From assembly GCF_030035675.1 (NCBI RefSeq), contig NC_084500.1, positions 13,823,100 through 13,887,099 on the forward strand: a stretch of DNA of 64,000 bases. The letters are read 5' to 3'. Both the position numbers and the translations under genes were made by a program. Positions 9,285-19,333 of the stretch are shown in pieces. The stretch is from Rhineura floridana. Its lineage: Eukaryota; Chordata; Lepidosauria; Squamata; Rhineuridae. Numbering within the stretch: the stretch's first letter is position 1; the number at the start of each line of letters is the position of its first letter. The notes beneath the pieces are model-generated. The model did no database searches, was not told the DNA's origin, and worked only from the letters and a program-made list of their open reading frames with translations.

Positions 9285-9460
9285 CCTCTGAGGAACTCAG
9301 GTCAACATGCGTGGCTCTCCTCTTCCTATTTCAGCCTCACAATAACTCTGCGAGGTAGGTTAGACTGAGAGAGAGTGACTGGCTCAAGGCCATCTGGTGA
9401 GCTTCTTGATTGAGTTGAATATCTGTCTCCCTGGCTGTAGTGCAACTCTCTAACCCATGG
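9285..9460 (-). mobile_element. tRNA-headed SINE, partial
   Basis: AATAACTCTGCGAGGTAGG, TGGCTCAAGGCCATC and TGGTGAGCTTC are the reverse complement of the SINE body; the head end is eroded near CTCTCTAACCCA. Confidence 0.75.
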
Positions 9461-9630
9461 GTGGAGAACCTTTCTCAGCTCTAGGGCCACATCCCTACAT
9501 GGAAATCCATCTGAGGCGAGAGGCAAATGCCAGTGCCGGCTGGGGCCAGAGGTGAATGTGGGCGGAGCAACATATGCATATTTTACCTCTATACAGTCGC
9601 CTATTTTCTCTTGCACACACACACACCCTC
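9460..9630 (+). repeat. T12 element fragment
   Basis: GTGGAGAACCTTTCTCAGC, GGGCCACATCCC, GGGGCCAGAGGTGAATGTGG, GCGGAGCAA and TTTTACCTCTATACAGT recur in order or reverse at 10.4, 13.5, 35.9 and 43.8 kb. Confidence 0.5.
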
Positions 9631-9639
9631 AACTTGCCC

Positions 9640-10335
9640 CTCTAACCCCTACACCACACTATTGTGACTCCATACTGGGGTTCACATATTGACCTTATGT
9701 GCCGAATCTCCCCCCGCCCTGCTGACCCAAATCTCTCTGTCACTGTGCATCTGAACTGGTCCACCCACATTTCATGTAAAAAATAAATGTTGGGTGTTCA
9801 AATGCTCCTCCAGCATTCGAACTCCGTTGAACCTCGTATTAACAGCATCTGTGCAAAAGCAATCCATATACTTCTAACTGAACTGTGTGCAACCTGCTTG
9901 ATGGCTCACTGGTGATGAGACACATTAAATCCGGGGACCCTTTTTTTTTTAAAGGGGAAAAAATGATCCAATATTGAGAAAAAACTGCAGTGATTAAAAT
10001 TTCTGTGTTCTCATCAAACCTTGTAAATGAAATTGTCCTTCCCTGCACAGAGTTATGAAGGCCAGACCACCGTAAAGATAAAACCTTTAAAACCAGCTGA
10101 GATTGGGGTGGGGTGGGGGCGGAGAAGAGAATATAAAATCCTCATAACACATTCGCCGCCGCTGTAACGAGGAGGCAAACAAATACGGCCCTTGCTTTAA
10201 ATAATGGAAGACTTAAAGGAAAGCAAAGAGAAATATCTGCATTTCCCAGCCTGATGAGAAATCTTGCACGTCACTCCAGATGCATCTCCTGTCGGGGCTG
10301 ATGCTGATCTATGAAAATGGCTTTGGCGAATGGAT
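9640..10335. other. unique-looking sequence, possible conserved non-coding part
   Basis: No family recognised. 10130-10330 has an unusual texture (CGCCGCCGCTGTAACGAGG, AAATAATGGAAGACTTAAAG) unlike surrounding repeat debris and could be constrained non-coding DNA. Unproven. Confidence 0.35.
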
Positions 10336-10344
10336 CTCACCAGC

Positions 10345-10600
10345 TGGAACCAAGAGGAATAGGACCTCATCGCAAGATTGGGGCGGAGAAACCTTGGGGG
10401 GGGCTGGCACATTCCCTTCTGGACAAACCTCCAGGGGCCATGTGCCGGGGTGGGCGTGTCCAGAGGCAAGAGTGGGCGGGGCAATTAATAGAAATGTTAC
10501 CTTTGTGCAGTAGGCAAGTTTCTACACACGCTCACGCACCCTGCTCTGTCCAGCCAGCTAGCCAGTCAAACTAGAGGCATGATCAGAGCTCAAGGCCACT
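10345..10600 (+). repeat. T12 element fragment
   Basis: GGCCATGTGCCGGGGTGGGC, AGAGTGGGCGGGGCAATTAA and TGTTACCTTTGTGCAGTAGG match the T12 interior. Confidence 0.5.
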
Positions 10601-10651
10601 ACATTCAAGCGGCATACACATTTTTGTTAAATAAATAAATGCATTCTAGGT

Positions 10652-10775
10652 CAGAAGTGGGGAACCTTTGGCCCCACAGATGCTGCTGAACTACAGCGCC
10701 CCGGCCCGTGGCCGTTGGCTGTGTTTGCAACATCTGGAGCCACATCTGGAGGGAAAAGGGTTCCCGACTTCTGCT
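10652..10775. mobile_element. T2 palindromic element
   Basis: GTGGGGAACCTTTGGCCCC and AGATGCTGCTGAACTACAGC pair with CAACATCTGGAGC, GGGTTCCCGACTTCTG. The right arm carries a short local duplication of CATCTGGAG. Confidence 0.75.
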
Positions 10776-11250
10776 TGAGGTAGATACGAAGGATGCAGCC
10801 TGGAGAAAGACAGTGGGGCCTGGGTAGAGTCTCATTGGCCAGAAAGGCCTGGTGGGCTGCATTTGGCTCCTGGCCTGAGGTTCCACACCCCTTCGTCCAA
10901 AGAGTAACAGCCGTTTCGATGGGGCAGAGTGGCAAAGGTGCCCTCCCAGCATTGCCCTCCCAGCAGCTTTTCTGAATGGGGTTGGGGTGGGGCAAGTCTG
11001 GGGTTGTGTGGATGCCCTAGCTGGAGGACTGGATTGACTCCACTGGACAACCCTGAGCTTGCTGCCACCCTCCCTGCCCTACCTCTGTCCAGATAAGCTG
11101 CAGCAATGGTGGACAAGTCACTCTGTGGCTCTGCCCTACCAGGCTGTCTACCACAGAGTCCAGTCCCCTGCTCCATGAAGGAATCTTGCCACTCCAGCAT
11201 CCCTGACAGGTGGCTGTCTAGCTGTGGCTTAAATACCTCTAGCCAATTCT
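10776..11250. other. no clear feature
   Basis: GC-rich sequence. A possible CR1 3' scrap lies at about 11195-11240 (ATCCCTGACAGGTGGCTGTC, CTAGCTG). Otherwise nothing recognised. Confidence 0.4.
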
Positions 11251-11254
11251 ACTC

Positions 11255-11325
11255 TGAACCTTCAAGGTTCTCAAAGTAGGTTCAGCACCTTGGAGAGTTC
11301 TTCGAAAGTTTGGAGTGAAACCTAA
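11255..11325 (+). repeat. T5 fragment
   Basis: AGGTTCAGCACCTTGG, AGAGTTCTTCGAAAGTTTG and GTGAAACCTAAGAG match T5 with substitutions. Confidence 0.5.
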
Positions 11326-11429
11326 GAGTGGATATCTGCTGATATCAGATCCATCAGTTCCCACTGTCTCCAGCAATGGAAAGCGCACCATGTGGAGGTT
11401 GGCTCATTAGGGCAAAAGGTGCACTGCCC

Positions 11430-11722
11430 TACCAACCCTCATCTTGAGTACTGCGTCCAGTTCCGGGCACCGCATTTTAAGACGGATGGAGACAAACTGG
11501 AACTGGTTCAGAGGAGGGCAACGAGGATGATCAGGGGACTGGTAACAAAGCCCTATGAGGAGAGACTGAAAGAACTGGGCATGTTTAGCCTGGAGAAGAG
11601 AAGACTGAGGGGAGATATGATCGCACTCTTCAAGTACTTGAACAGTAGTCACACAGAGGAGGGCCAGGATCTCTTCTCGATCGTCCCAGAGTGCAGGACA
11701 TGGGTTAATGGGCTCAAGTGAT
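11430..11722 (+). mobile_element. CR1-a LINE fragment (RT C-terminal coding)
   Basis: The frame encodes [23 protein letters not shown]-type and [20 protein letters not shown], then MIALFKYLN, all hallmarks of the CR1 ORF2 C-terminus. The copy is truncated at both ends and stops before the 3' tail. Confidence 0.85.
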
Positions 11723-11752
11723 AGGAAGCCATCAAGTCCAACCCCCTGCTCT
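11723..11752 (-). mobile_element. CR1-a 3'-tail scrap, opposite strand
   Basis: AAGCCATCAAGTCCAACCCC is reverse-strand CR1 3' end directly abutting the plus-strand CR1 piece, suggesting two insertions or an inversion. Confidence 0.6.
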
Positions 11753-11827
11753 TTCAACCATTCTTTACCGCCCTGTTGACCTGCCAGAAAAGGAGAGTTT
11801 GCAATGCATTCAATGACTATCCAAAGG

Positions 11828-11955
11828 AGGGGTGGGGATCCTGCAGCTCTCCAGAAGTTGCTGGACTCCAAGACCCATCATACTTGACCATTGACCACAC
11901 TGCCTAGAGCTGATGGGAGTTGGGAGTCCAAAAATGCCTGGAGGGCCACCAATGT
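11828..11955. mobile_element. T2 palindromic element
   Basis: GGGGATCCTGCAGCTCTCC, AGTTGCTGGACTCCAAGACC pair with GCTGATGGGAGTTGGGAGTC and GCCTGGAGGGCCACCAATG. Confidence 0.75.
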
Positions 11956-12141
11956 TCCTCATATCTGCTCGAAAGAAACCACCAATGCATTCAAGTCTGT
12001 GCGCATCACGCAAACTTTCTGAAGGGCCCTTCATCCCACACTTGAGTGACAGCCTCCCAAACTCTACAAATGCCAGGCAATGTGGGCGCCTTTTGATCTT
12101 CTTGATGGCAGTGGTGAGGATGAGATTAGGATTGGAGGCAG

Positions 12142-12580
12142 TCATAAGAACATAAGAACATAAGAACATAAGAAGAGCCTGCTGGATCAGGCCAGTGGCC
12201 CATCTAGTCCAGCATCCTGTTCTCACAGTGGCCAACCAGGTGCCTGGGGGAAGCCCGCAAGCAGGACCCGAGTGCAAGAACACTCTCCCCTCCTGAGGCT
12301 TCCGGCAACTGGTTTTCAGAAGCATGCTGCCTCTGACTAGGGTGGCAGAGCACAGCCATCACGGCTAGTAGCCATTGATAGCCCTGTCCTCCATGAATTT
12401 GTCTAATCTTCTTTTAAAGCCGTCCAAGCTGGTGGCCATTACTGCATCTTGTGGGAGCAAATTCCATAGTTTAACTATGTGCTGAGTAAAGAAGTACTTC
12501 CTTTTGTCTGTCCTGAATCTTCCAACATTCAGCTTCTTTGAATGTCCACGAGTTCTAGTATTATGAGAGAGGGTCATTTC
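12142..12580 (-). mobile_element. CR1-b LINE 3' end
   Basis: The left end carries four AAGAACAT units (reverse of the (TTCTTATG)n tail), then GCCTGCTGGATCAGGCC. The reverse-strand frame to about 12577 encodes RFRTDKRKYFFTQHIVKLWN and LPQDAVMATSLDGFKRRLDKF, homologous to the CR1-a C-terminus ([10 protein letters not shown]). It is a CR1-clade LINE end of a different subfamily. Confidence 0.85.
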
Positions 12581-13340
12581 CCCTTATGAGTCATTTCCCC
12601 TTTCTCTCCTGTTACAACCTCATAAATCACTCCCTTCTTGGAACCCCTGAGCGAGCACCATCCTGCAGCACCGGGAAGGTCGGGGTGCATCAGATGGGAT
12701 GAACGATTCAGAGATGCATGCGGTGATTAAAAAAAAAAGAGTGACAAGCTTTGTTCCAAAGAAACATGAAATGAAGCAATCAACAATTTGGGAGTGGGGG
12801 AGGGGAGAGAAAGCGGAAAGGCTTTGCAAGATGTAACAAGATGCACCGGCCTCTCCTGCAAATGAGTCTGAAAGAGCTGGCCTGGCGGACTCTTTAATCT
12901 TCCTCAGTTGTGAAAGGACAAACAGCCGCAGTAGGGAAAAGTGACGCTTCGGAGAGGCTCGTTTAGATAGGGTGAATGAATGAAAGTTCCAGTGATGTTG
13001 TTTGTTTGGGCAAATTTATCATTGAGAACATGCTCCTTATCAGCAGATGCTGCTGGAGGTTGGGGGGTGAAGAAGGGGGCTTCCTGTAGATCTTTCCCTC
13101 TTCTGTCTGTCTGTCTCGCTGTCTCCCCCCCCTCTCCCAGCTTTCTTCCTTCATTTGTTTCCAGTGAGAGATGGCAGGACATTTTCAATTAGCATTCTAA
13201 CCACAAGCTCAGAAGCCCAGCACATCCTTCTCCAATTCTGTTGCCTCTCACCTCCCGTCTGCCTGTGATTTCAGCTTTGCCACCCACAAAGGGGCTGCAC
13301 CTTTGCATTGACAGCAATGAGAAAAGTAAGGCAATGTAAG
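12581..13340. other. unique-looking sequence, no gene seen
   Basis: About 760 bp without a recognised family. It includes a polypyrimidine stretch near 13095-13150. No splice-bounded exon is evident. Confidence 0.4.
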
Positions 13341-13344
13341 GCTG

Positions 13345-13690
13345 AGATGGAGAGCCTCAGGCCCAGGGGGCCAGCTGCGGCCCCCCAGAGCTCTCTGTCT
13401 GGCCCTTGGAACTCTCCCCAAGACACATCTCCACTACTCAGGCCACATACCCTTCACCGGCTTGGCGTCACACCCTCTAGAGTGCTTTTGGCCTGGCCAG
13501 AATGCCTCCTCTTTGTCCGGAGGGAGGAGAGTGAGATACTAGCTTACTGTACAAAGGTATAATTTACATTTATTGCTCCACCCACTTTTACCTTTGGCCC
13601 CACCCACCACTGGCCCGTTGACTTTGGAAGGTTTCTCAGACGGGAATGCGGCCCTCGGGCCGGAAAAGTTTCCTTCCTCCTATTTTAAGG
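13345..13690 (+). repeat. T12 element, long copy
   Basis: GCTGCGGCCCCCCAGAGCTC, CTGGCCCTTGGAACTCTCC, TTGCTCCACCCACTTTTACC and GGAATGCGGCCCTCGGGCC recur in order at 35.5-36.0 and 43.6-43.9 kb. Confidence 0.65.
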
Positions 13691-13720
13691 CAACCTTATT
13701 AGGAGGTGTTGTCCTAGAAG

Positions 13721-14021
13721 AGCCGTGGTGACTGGTGCCCGTTGGAATTGGCAGGGCGTCAGGCAGGGAGCCCAAACAATAGGTGGAGCCAGAGGCAATG
13801 ATAGGTGGAGCCATCTAATGCTAGTTTTGTCTCCATTGGCCTCTCTGCTAAGTTCTACAAGGAATTGACTGGGGCTAAGGAGGAGGAAGAGGGCAGGTAG
13901 GGCTACCCCCTGGACTAGATGTAAGTAAGAAGGCAGGGCAGGAATGGTCTGGCTGAGGACAGACCAAGGTTAGTGGGGCGGTGCCCCATTTGCCCTAACG
14001 TTCAAGCCTCCACTGCAGAAA
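13721..14021 (+). mobile_element. T4 non-autonomous element
   Basis: Starts GCCGTGGTGACTGGTGCCC and ends CAAGCCTCCACTG; the inverted ends match the family ends CAGTGGTGGCTGGTGCCC and CCAGCCTCCACTG. The interior has GGTGGAGCCAGAGGCAATG and TGGGGCGGTGCCCCATT. Confidence 0.7.
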
Positions 14022-14050
14022 AAGCACCTCTTCTTCTTTCTTCCATAGAA

Positions 14051-14160
14051 GCTGATGCCAGTGTGGTGTAGTGGTTAGAGTGTTGGGACTGGGACCTGGG
14101 AGACCAGGGTTCAAATCCCTGCTTGCCCATGAAACTCACTGGGTAACCTTGGCAGTTGTT
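14051..14160 (+). mobile_element. tRNA-headed SINE, 5' part
   Basis: GCCAGTGTGGTGTAGTGG, TTAGAGTGTTGGGACTGGG, GGTTCAAATCCC and AACTCACTGGGTAACC; truncated 3' by the adjacent T5. Confidence 0.85.
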
Positions 14161-14164
14161 GGCT

Positions 14165-14300
14165 CTGTAACAGTGGAGGAATCTTCTCCGGGTTTTACTC
14201 TGAACTTTCAAGGAGCTGCACCTTGGCCAGCTCCTTGAAAATTCAGACCAAAACCCAGAGCGGATCCCACTGCCCCACAGACTTGGAGCTGCCATCTGCC
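14165..14300 (+). repeat. T5 element
   Basis: CTCCGGGTTTTACTCTGAAC and TTTCAAGGAGCTGCACC face CAGCTCCTTGAAAATTCAG and ACCAAAACCCAGAGCGGATC: a palindromic T5 copy. Confidence 0.65.
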
Positions 14301-14304
14301 ACTA

Positions 14305-14660
14305 ATTCGGATAGAAAGAGAAACGGAAACAGAAATTGCCAATGTTGGCTTATTCATCCTATCTCCAGAATGGAAATCAATCCAGTGAATATGATGGGTA
14401 TTCGGTGCTGTCCTTGCTTTCAGTCTGTAAATGAAACATAATTGATTACATCCCCCCAACATTTCAGAATGGAGGGAGTTAATGACAATGTCATTTAAAT
14501 GTAAATGACAATGTCATTTATGTAATTAATTATGTAAATGACACAAGTTTAGTCATTTCACCGCAGCGGACAATGAGACAAAGAACGTAGCGATTGGCGG
14601 AATATGATCTGATGTGGAACGGAAACAGTGCTGCATGTGATGAATACAGAGTGAAGGGAA
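14305..14660 (+). repeat. T14 dispersed repeat
   Basis: AGAGAAACGGAAACAGAAAT, GCTTATTCATCC, TAATTAATTATGT and CCGCAGCGGACAATGAGAC, AAAGAACGT, GGAACGGAAACAGTGCTG recur in the same order around 57.0-57.6 kb. An internal doublet of AAATGACAATGTCATTTA lies at 14480-14520. Confidence 0.55.
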
Positions 14661-14687
14661 AGCAATGCCTTGGTACATCCCTCCCTG

Positions 14688-14800
14688 TGGCTCTCCAGAT
14701 GTTGCTGGATTCCAACTCCCTTCCACCCAGCCAGCATGCCCAATGGTCAGGGAATATGGGAGCTGTAGTTCAGCAACATCTGGAGGGCCTGACAGGTTCC
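14688..14800. mobile_element. T2 palindromic element
   Basis: TGTGGCTCTCCAGATGTTGC, TGGATTCCAACTCCC pair with GGGAGCTGTAGTTCAGCAAC and ATCTGGAGGGCCTGACAGG. Confidence 0.8.
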
Positions 14801-14996
14801 CTAACTCAGCCCGACACCATTGAGTGCCAGGACATGAATGTAGGCCTTGATGTCAGGGGAAGAGACAAACCGCCAGCCACATTAGCAAGGGAACGTTTCA
14901 GCCCCTCCTTCATAGGCCACAACAGGTCACATGACAACCTGTTACTCATCCCAAATGCTTCCAGGCAGAGCTTGTTCTCTGGCTGAACAAGAGAGT

Positions 14997-15205
14997 CCAT
15001 GTGGTGTAGTGGTTAGAGTGGAGTGGAAGGCCAGAGTTCAAATCCCCACTCAGCCATGGAGCTCACTGGGTAACTGTGGGTCGCTGCCTCTCTGCCTAAC
15101 CTACCTTACAGGGTTGTTGTAAGGACAGGACGGGGACAGGGAGATATGTATGCCCCCTTGAGCTCTTTGGGAGGAAGGTGGGGTATAAATGAAATGATAG
15201 AGAAA
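14997..15205 (+). mobile_element. tRNA-headed SINE with L2-like tail
   Basis: Head ATGTGGTGTAGTGGTTAGAG, GTTCAAATCCCC; body GAGCTCACTGGGTAACTG; then CTTACAGGGTTGTTGTAAGG, CCTTGAGCTCTTTGGGAGG and the tail GTGGGGTATAAATGAAAT. The tail differs from the Bov-B type at 27.7 kb. Confidence 0.85.
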
Positions 15206-16271
15206 AGTAACTCTTCAGCTGCAGAGGAGCTGGCTCTCACGCCGACATTAGCCGGAAGAATTGATTACCTCTCCCCCAATGCACAAACACCAGAAAACCA
15301 ATGAAGTACATTTGGAAGTTCGATGAGAGCCTCTCTTTAACCAGTTGTCAATGATCACCCTATTCTAAAGCCAGGGAGTGTTGACGGTTGGGCGTGACTG
15401 AGAGTGCACACAAGTGTGTTGGAAGCTGCCCGCATTGTCACACGCATTGTCACCGAAGATTGATTTTGCACCCGTAAAAATGATCGATAGCCTCTCCCTC
15501 CCTCCTCCTCCCCGCACTGCCACACCACCTTTTCCAGGCTGCTTCATCAAAAAAAAAAAAAAAGAGGGGGGGAAAAGATGGATCTTTGAAAGATATATCC
15601 ATCCCTCTCCTGTTATTTACATCCTAATATCCGAGCAGACCGATTGGGTGGCTGCAGCATGTGGAGGAACAGGGAGGGGGTGTGAATTAGGTGGTCATCC
15701 TTGGCCCTCGCCCCACAATAAACCCTAAACAGGTCTGTTCCTTTCCACATATTGGAATTGATCTTTTAAAGAAATGAAAATAAAAAGCCCAACTGTACCT
15801 TGAATATGTAAAAATCTCCTGGATCCTGACTCTAAGTAAGCCAAGTAGTAGTTATATGCCAAATTGCCCCGATGAAGGACAGGTGAGGTGGGAGGATCTG
15901 GCCAAGGGATTGGCCCTAAACAGCTATTTATATTAATGCAAAGGAGACCTGATGTTGCTCTTTTTGATCTACGCTGCCGTGGGACACGGTTTTATCCCCA
16001 CTGGTGAGAATAAAAATGTACAGTTCATGGCAGGAAAGTGTTGACATGAGCGAGGTCAAGAAGCAAGAGAGTGCAATGCATGTCTCCAAAATGTATTCTC
16101 CCCAGACTTTCGTTCAAAATCTAGGAATGACAAGAGGGGAAAAAACCTACTCAAACTCAGATACCGCTTCTTCTCCTCTCAGACAATATATATATATATA
16201 ATTTGTGTTTTTTGTTCTATTTTGTTGAAAAAGCAACATGGATTTTAGGTTGCGGGTTCAGTAGGGGAATG
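15206..16271. other. unique-looking sequence, no gene seen
   Basis: About 1.05 kb with a poly-A run at 15548-15562 and a (TA)n run at 16185-16202. No family or exon recognised. Confidence 0.4.
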
Positions 16272-16733
16272 GGCGATATTCAGCTGAGTCCTACTCAGGG
16301 AAGACCCAGTGAAATTAATGAACCTAAGTTAGGCCCCATCTGCACTTGATATTTCAAGCACTGGGATCCCAGTCATGGCTTCCCTCAAAGAATCCCGGGA
16401 ACGGTCATTTCTTCAAGGTGCTGAGATTTGTTAGGTTACCCCCTAATTCCCCTCATAGAGCTACCGTTCCCAGAGCAGTTCAATGATCAGTCCCGCTTCC
16501 CAAGGAATTCTGGGAATTGTTAACTCTGGGAGGGGGGAACAGGGGGTCTCCTAACAACTCTAAGCACCCTTAACTAACTACATTTCCCAGGATTCTTTGG
16601 GGGGGGAGAAGCCATGTCTGTTTAATGTGGTATGATACTGTTTTAAATGTATAGCACAGATAGGGCCTTAGTCATGTCTGTTAACTTCAGTGGATCTATT
16701 CTGACTAGGACTAGCATTGAATACCACCCAGTC
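16272..16733. repeat. T10 repeat split by a T8 insertion
   Basis: The left half (GATATTCAGCTGAGTCCTAC, TGAAATTAATGAACCTAAG) ends at TTA. The right half (GTCATGTCTGTTAACTTCAG, ATTGAATACC) resumes after the T8 element. Together they give a standard T10. Confidence 0.75.
16332..16667. mobile_element. T8 PIF/Harbinger-like non-autonomous element
   Basis: The 336-bp insert has terminal inverted repeats GGCCCCATCTGCACTTGA and TATAGCACAGATAGGGCC. TTA flanks both sides (16329-16331, 16668-16670), and T10 continuity shows one TTA at the empty site. A 3-bp TWA duplication with GGCC-type ends is the PIF/Harbinger hallmark. No transposase. Confidence 0.75.
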
Positions 16734-16825
16734 TTCTCCTTCTTCTTCTTCATTTTATTTTGCTTTATTGATTTAAAGGATTTAAAGAAGTGTTATACCA
16801 CTTTAAACAGTCTTGGCCTTAAACA

Positions 16826-16902
16826 GTATGGCCAATGGAAGGGCATGATGGGAGCTGTAGTCCAGCAACATCTGGAGCGCCACAGCTTCCCCACCTCTGT
16901 TT
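16826..16902. mobile_element. T2 half element
   Basis: ATGGCCAATGG, CATGATGGGAGCTGTAGTCC, AGCAACATCTGGAGC and CCACAGCTTCCCCACCTC: the right arm only. Confidence 0.75.
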
Positions 16903-17004
16903 TAAAGTCAAGGAAGCTACTGGTCATCCATATTGGGTTTTTAAACCTTCTGCTTTGCCATCAGCAATATAAAGAGGCAATGATTTCCATGCCATCCTGT
17001 GTTC

Positions 17005-17625
17005 CAGTGTGATGCTGTGGCAAAAAAGGCAAACGCGGTTTTGGGCTGCATAAACAGAGCTATAGTTTCCAGGTCGAGGGAAGTAATAGTCCCACTATAT
17101 TCTGTATTGGTCAGGCCTCATCTGGAATACTGCGTTCAGTTCTGGGCACCTCATTTTAAGAAAGCTATAGACAAGTTGGAGCGGGTTCAGAAGAGGGCGA
17201 CGAGGATGATAGCCGGTATGGAGAACAAGTCTTATGAGGAAAGGTTGAAGGAACTTGGCATGTTCAGTCTGGTGAAGAGAAGGCTGAGGGGTGACATGAT
17301 TGCACTCTTTAAGTACCTGAAGGGCTGTCACATAGAGGAGGGTACAGATTTGTTCTCTGCTGCCCCAGAGGGTAGGACTAGGTCTAATGGTTTTAAGTTG
17401 CAGGAGCGTAAATTCAGATTGGACATTAGAAGGAACTTCTTGACAGTAAGGGCGGTTTGGCAATGGAACCGACTGCCTAGGGAGGTGGTGGGATCCCCTT
17501 TGCTGGATGTCTTGAAGCAGAGGCTGGACAGCTATCTGCGGGAGATGCTCTAGCTGTGGATTTCCTGCTGTGAGCAGGATGGCCTACAAGGCCCCTTCCA
17601 ACTCTATGATTCTATGATTCATCAC
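17005..17625 (+). mobile_element. CR1-a LINE, 5'-truncated, with intact RT C-terminal frame
   Basis: An open frame of about 184 codons (16999-17553) encodes the CR1 reverse-transcriptase C-terminus: [82 protein letters not shown] and [20 protein letters not shown] short 3' UTR follows, ending in ATTCTATGATTCTATGATTC, the CR1-type 8-bp tail. 5' truncation is usual for CR1. The ORF is undamaged over this span, suggesting a fairly young copy, but it lacks the endonuclease and catalytic RT core. Confidence 0.92.
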
Positions 17626-17644
17626 TATCATAGCTGTTTCTGTT

Positions 17645-18178
17645 CTGCTAGAGTCAAGAGTGCAGTCATCCAGGGTTTTAGAGGGTCTTAGACCCCTTAC
17701 TTTTTTGGGGAGCCAGGCCCCAGTAGGCTCCCTATGCCTCTTGTTTCCTAGGAGCCAATCAGCATGAAAGGGAGTGCTTTAGCCACTGGGAAGAGTCTTC
17801 TAACTTGCTTCCTTGTCGCTTCCTGCTCATTGGAGCCAATCGGATTGAAAGGAATTCCTGTTAGTTCCGACTTCAAAAGGCCAAGTTGTGGAGAGTGAGA
17901 ATTCTGTAACTGCAAAAGAAGAAACAGTGAAACCCGAGGACAGCATCCCATCTACATCATCAAGCAGCTTGGTAGCAGCAGGATATGAATGTGTGGACAC
18001 TGAATTCAGTAATTTAGGCAATATCTCTGACGGTGGGAAAGGACTGTCAAATGGTGACGGTGACAGAGAAGCAGAAAGCAGCATTCGAGCCTGGCCAGAT
18101 TGGTCTATAATCTTAGAAGGGGGTGTGGCTATGAGGGGGCGTGGCTGTGACTATCATGAAAGGACCCTCTGCTTCTGA
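17645..18178 (+). repeat. T9 element, long copy
   Basis: CAGTCATCCAGGGTTTTAG, GGAGCCAATCAGCATGAAAG, AAGAGTCTTCTAAC.TGCTTCC and the end CTGTGACTATCATGA.GGACC match the 50.3-50.7 kb copy. The central 17880-18120 part is absent from that copy and holds an open frame. Confidence 0.55.
17888..18178 (+). other. acidic, serine-rich open frame inside T9
   Basis: 96 codons opening at GTG (no ATG near the start), encoding ESENSVTAKEETVKPEDSIP, STSSSSLVAAGYECVDTEF, then a Gly/Asp-rich stretch. The first about 75 codons are rich in E, D, S and T and look protein-like, while the last part runs into T9 DNA. It could be a transposase N-terminal remnant or a captured exon piece; I do not recognise it. It may also be chance. 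Confidence 0.25.
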
Positions 18179-18224
18179 ATTTGTCTACAGTTCAGCTTCT
18201 GCTAAAACCAATATTATTCATCTC

Positions 18225-18370
18225 ACTTTCCACTGTGTCCAAAATGAACGTAATTACCTAATCAATTAAGGTCATTAATTTCATTGTATGATTTCCATTC
18301 CTGACCTCAGACAAACATGAGAATTGCGGCCATTTCCCACTCCCATTTCCATTTCCGATGCAATTCTCCG
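18225..18370 (-). repeat. T14 fragment
   Basis: TTCCTGACCTCAGACAAACATG and CATTTCCCACTCCCATTTCC (read in parts) match the reverse complement of 57.04-57.13 kb. Confidence 0.45.
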
Positions 18371-19057
18371 ACACCCCTACCGTCAATCGACAATTTTGCA
18401 TCTCGGATAAAGAGCCTTAGAAGTGGTTTTTCCAAACAGACGAGAGAATAAATCGACGGTGCTGAAGCAGGGTATCGCCGAGCAAAGATTAGATCTGCCC
18501 CATGCTCTGCATTCGAAGAGTGATTCCAAATGCGGTTTGATTCCCTTGCTGCTAGGACCATGTACCTCGCCACCCCCTGTGGAAACAAAGGAATAGGGAT
18601 GAAACTATATATGTAAACCCGCAACTGTCTCCAGGCTCTGCAGGCGACAGCCTCATTGCTAGATCGCCTCAGCTTTGGCTGTCTTGCCATATCTGAGCCC
18701 GTGCTAAAAATATATAAAAAATAAAAAATGTTTGCTTAATTTGGTGGAGGCAGTCAAGGCAAACAGTCCAAGAGACAAACGAGCTTGCGTGATTATTATT
18801 TTTTTTTTAAAAAGCAGGAGAATATAGCAAGAGGATTTTCCCCTGGGAGAGAAAGAAAAAATGGTTGCACTGTGATTTCACTGAGGTCGGCGTGGAGACC
18901 TTTGGTGCTCGGTTTATTTGTGACATATGTGTCAGTCTTGGGTCCAGGTCCATGAATGAGGATTCTGGGGCAGGTCTGCTAAACATCTGTTTGCAGATGC
19001 AAGAGTGCCAGCGTGGAGCAGTGTGGAGCGAGGACTGAACCAGGGAGATGTCTGTTC
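18371..19057. other. unique-looking sequence, no gene seen
   Basis: About 690 bp. 18400-18560 is CpG-containing (CGACGGTGCTG, TATCGCCGAGC) and non-repetitive as far as I can tell. No exon recognised. Confidence 0.4.
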
Positions 19058-19200
19058 AAATGAGTGGCCCCCGGTGCCTGTTGGGACTACTAATGCTGAA
19101 GGGAGGGAGCCCAAAACGAGGTGGGGACAGACCCAACGGCAGGCACAGCCACCTCATTCTAGTGCTCTCCGAACTAGCCTTGGCTTCATGCATTCCCCTA
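19058..19200 (+). mobile_element. T4 fragment
   Basis: GGCCCCCGGTGCCTGTTGGG, GGGAGGGAGCCC and CACAGCCACCTCATTCTAG parallel the T4 left half. Confidence 0.5.
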
Positions 19201-19333
19201 TTCTATCCCAGAGCAGCGAGGAGGAGAGAGGATAGCAACACATGCTTCTGTCTTCCACTAACCACAGTTTTGTCCATTCATAATACTACACCCCTGTTGA
19301 GCCATCCCAGTGCGTCGAATCGTGGGAGACTCG

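Noticed and set aside
12365-12577. Small host gene encoding RFRTDKRKYFFTQH
   Set aside because: The same peptide recurs at 26.2 and 22.5 kb within CR1-b; it is the LINE reverse-transcriptase C-terminus.
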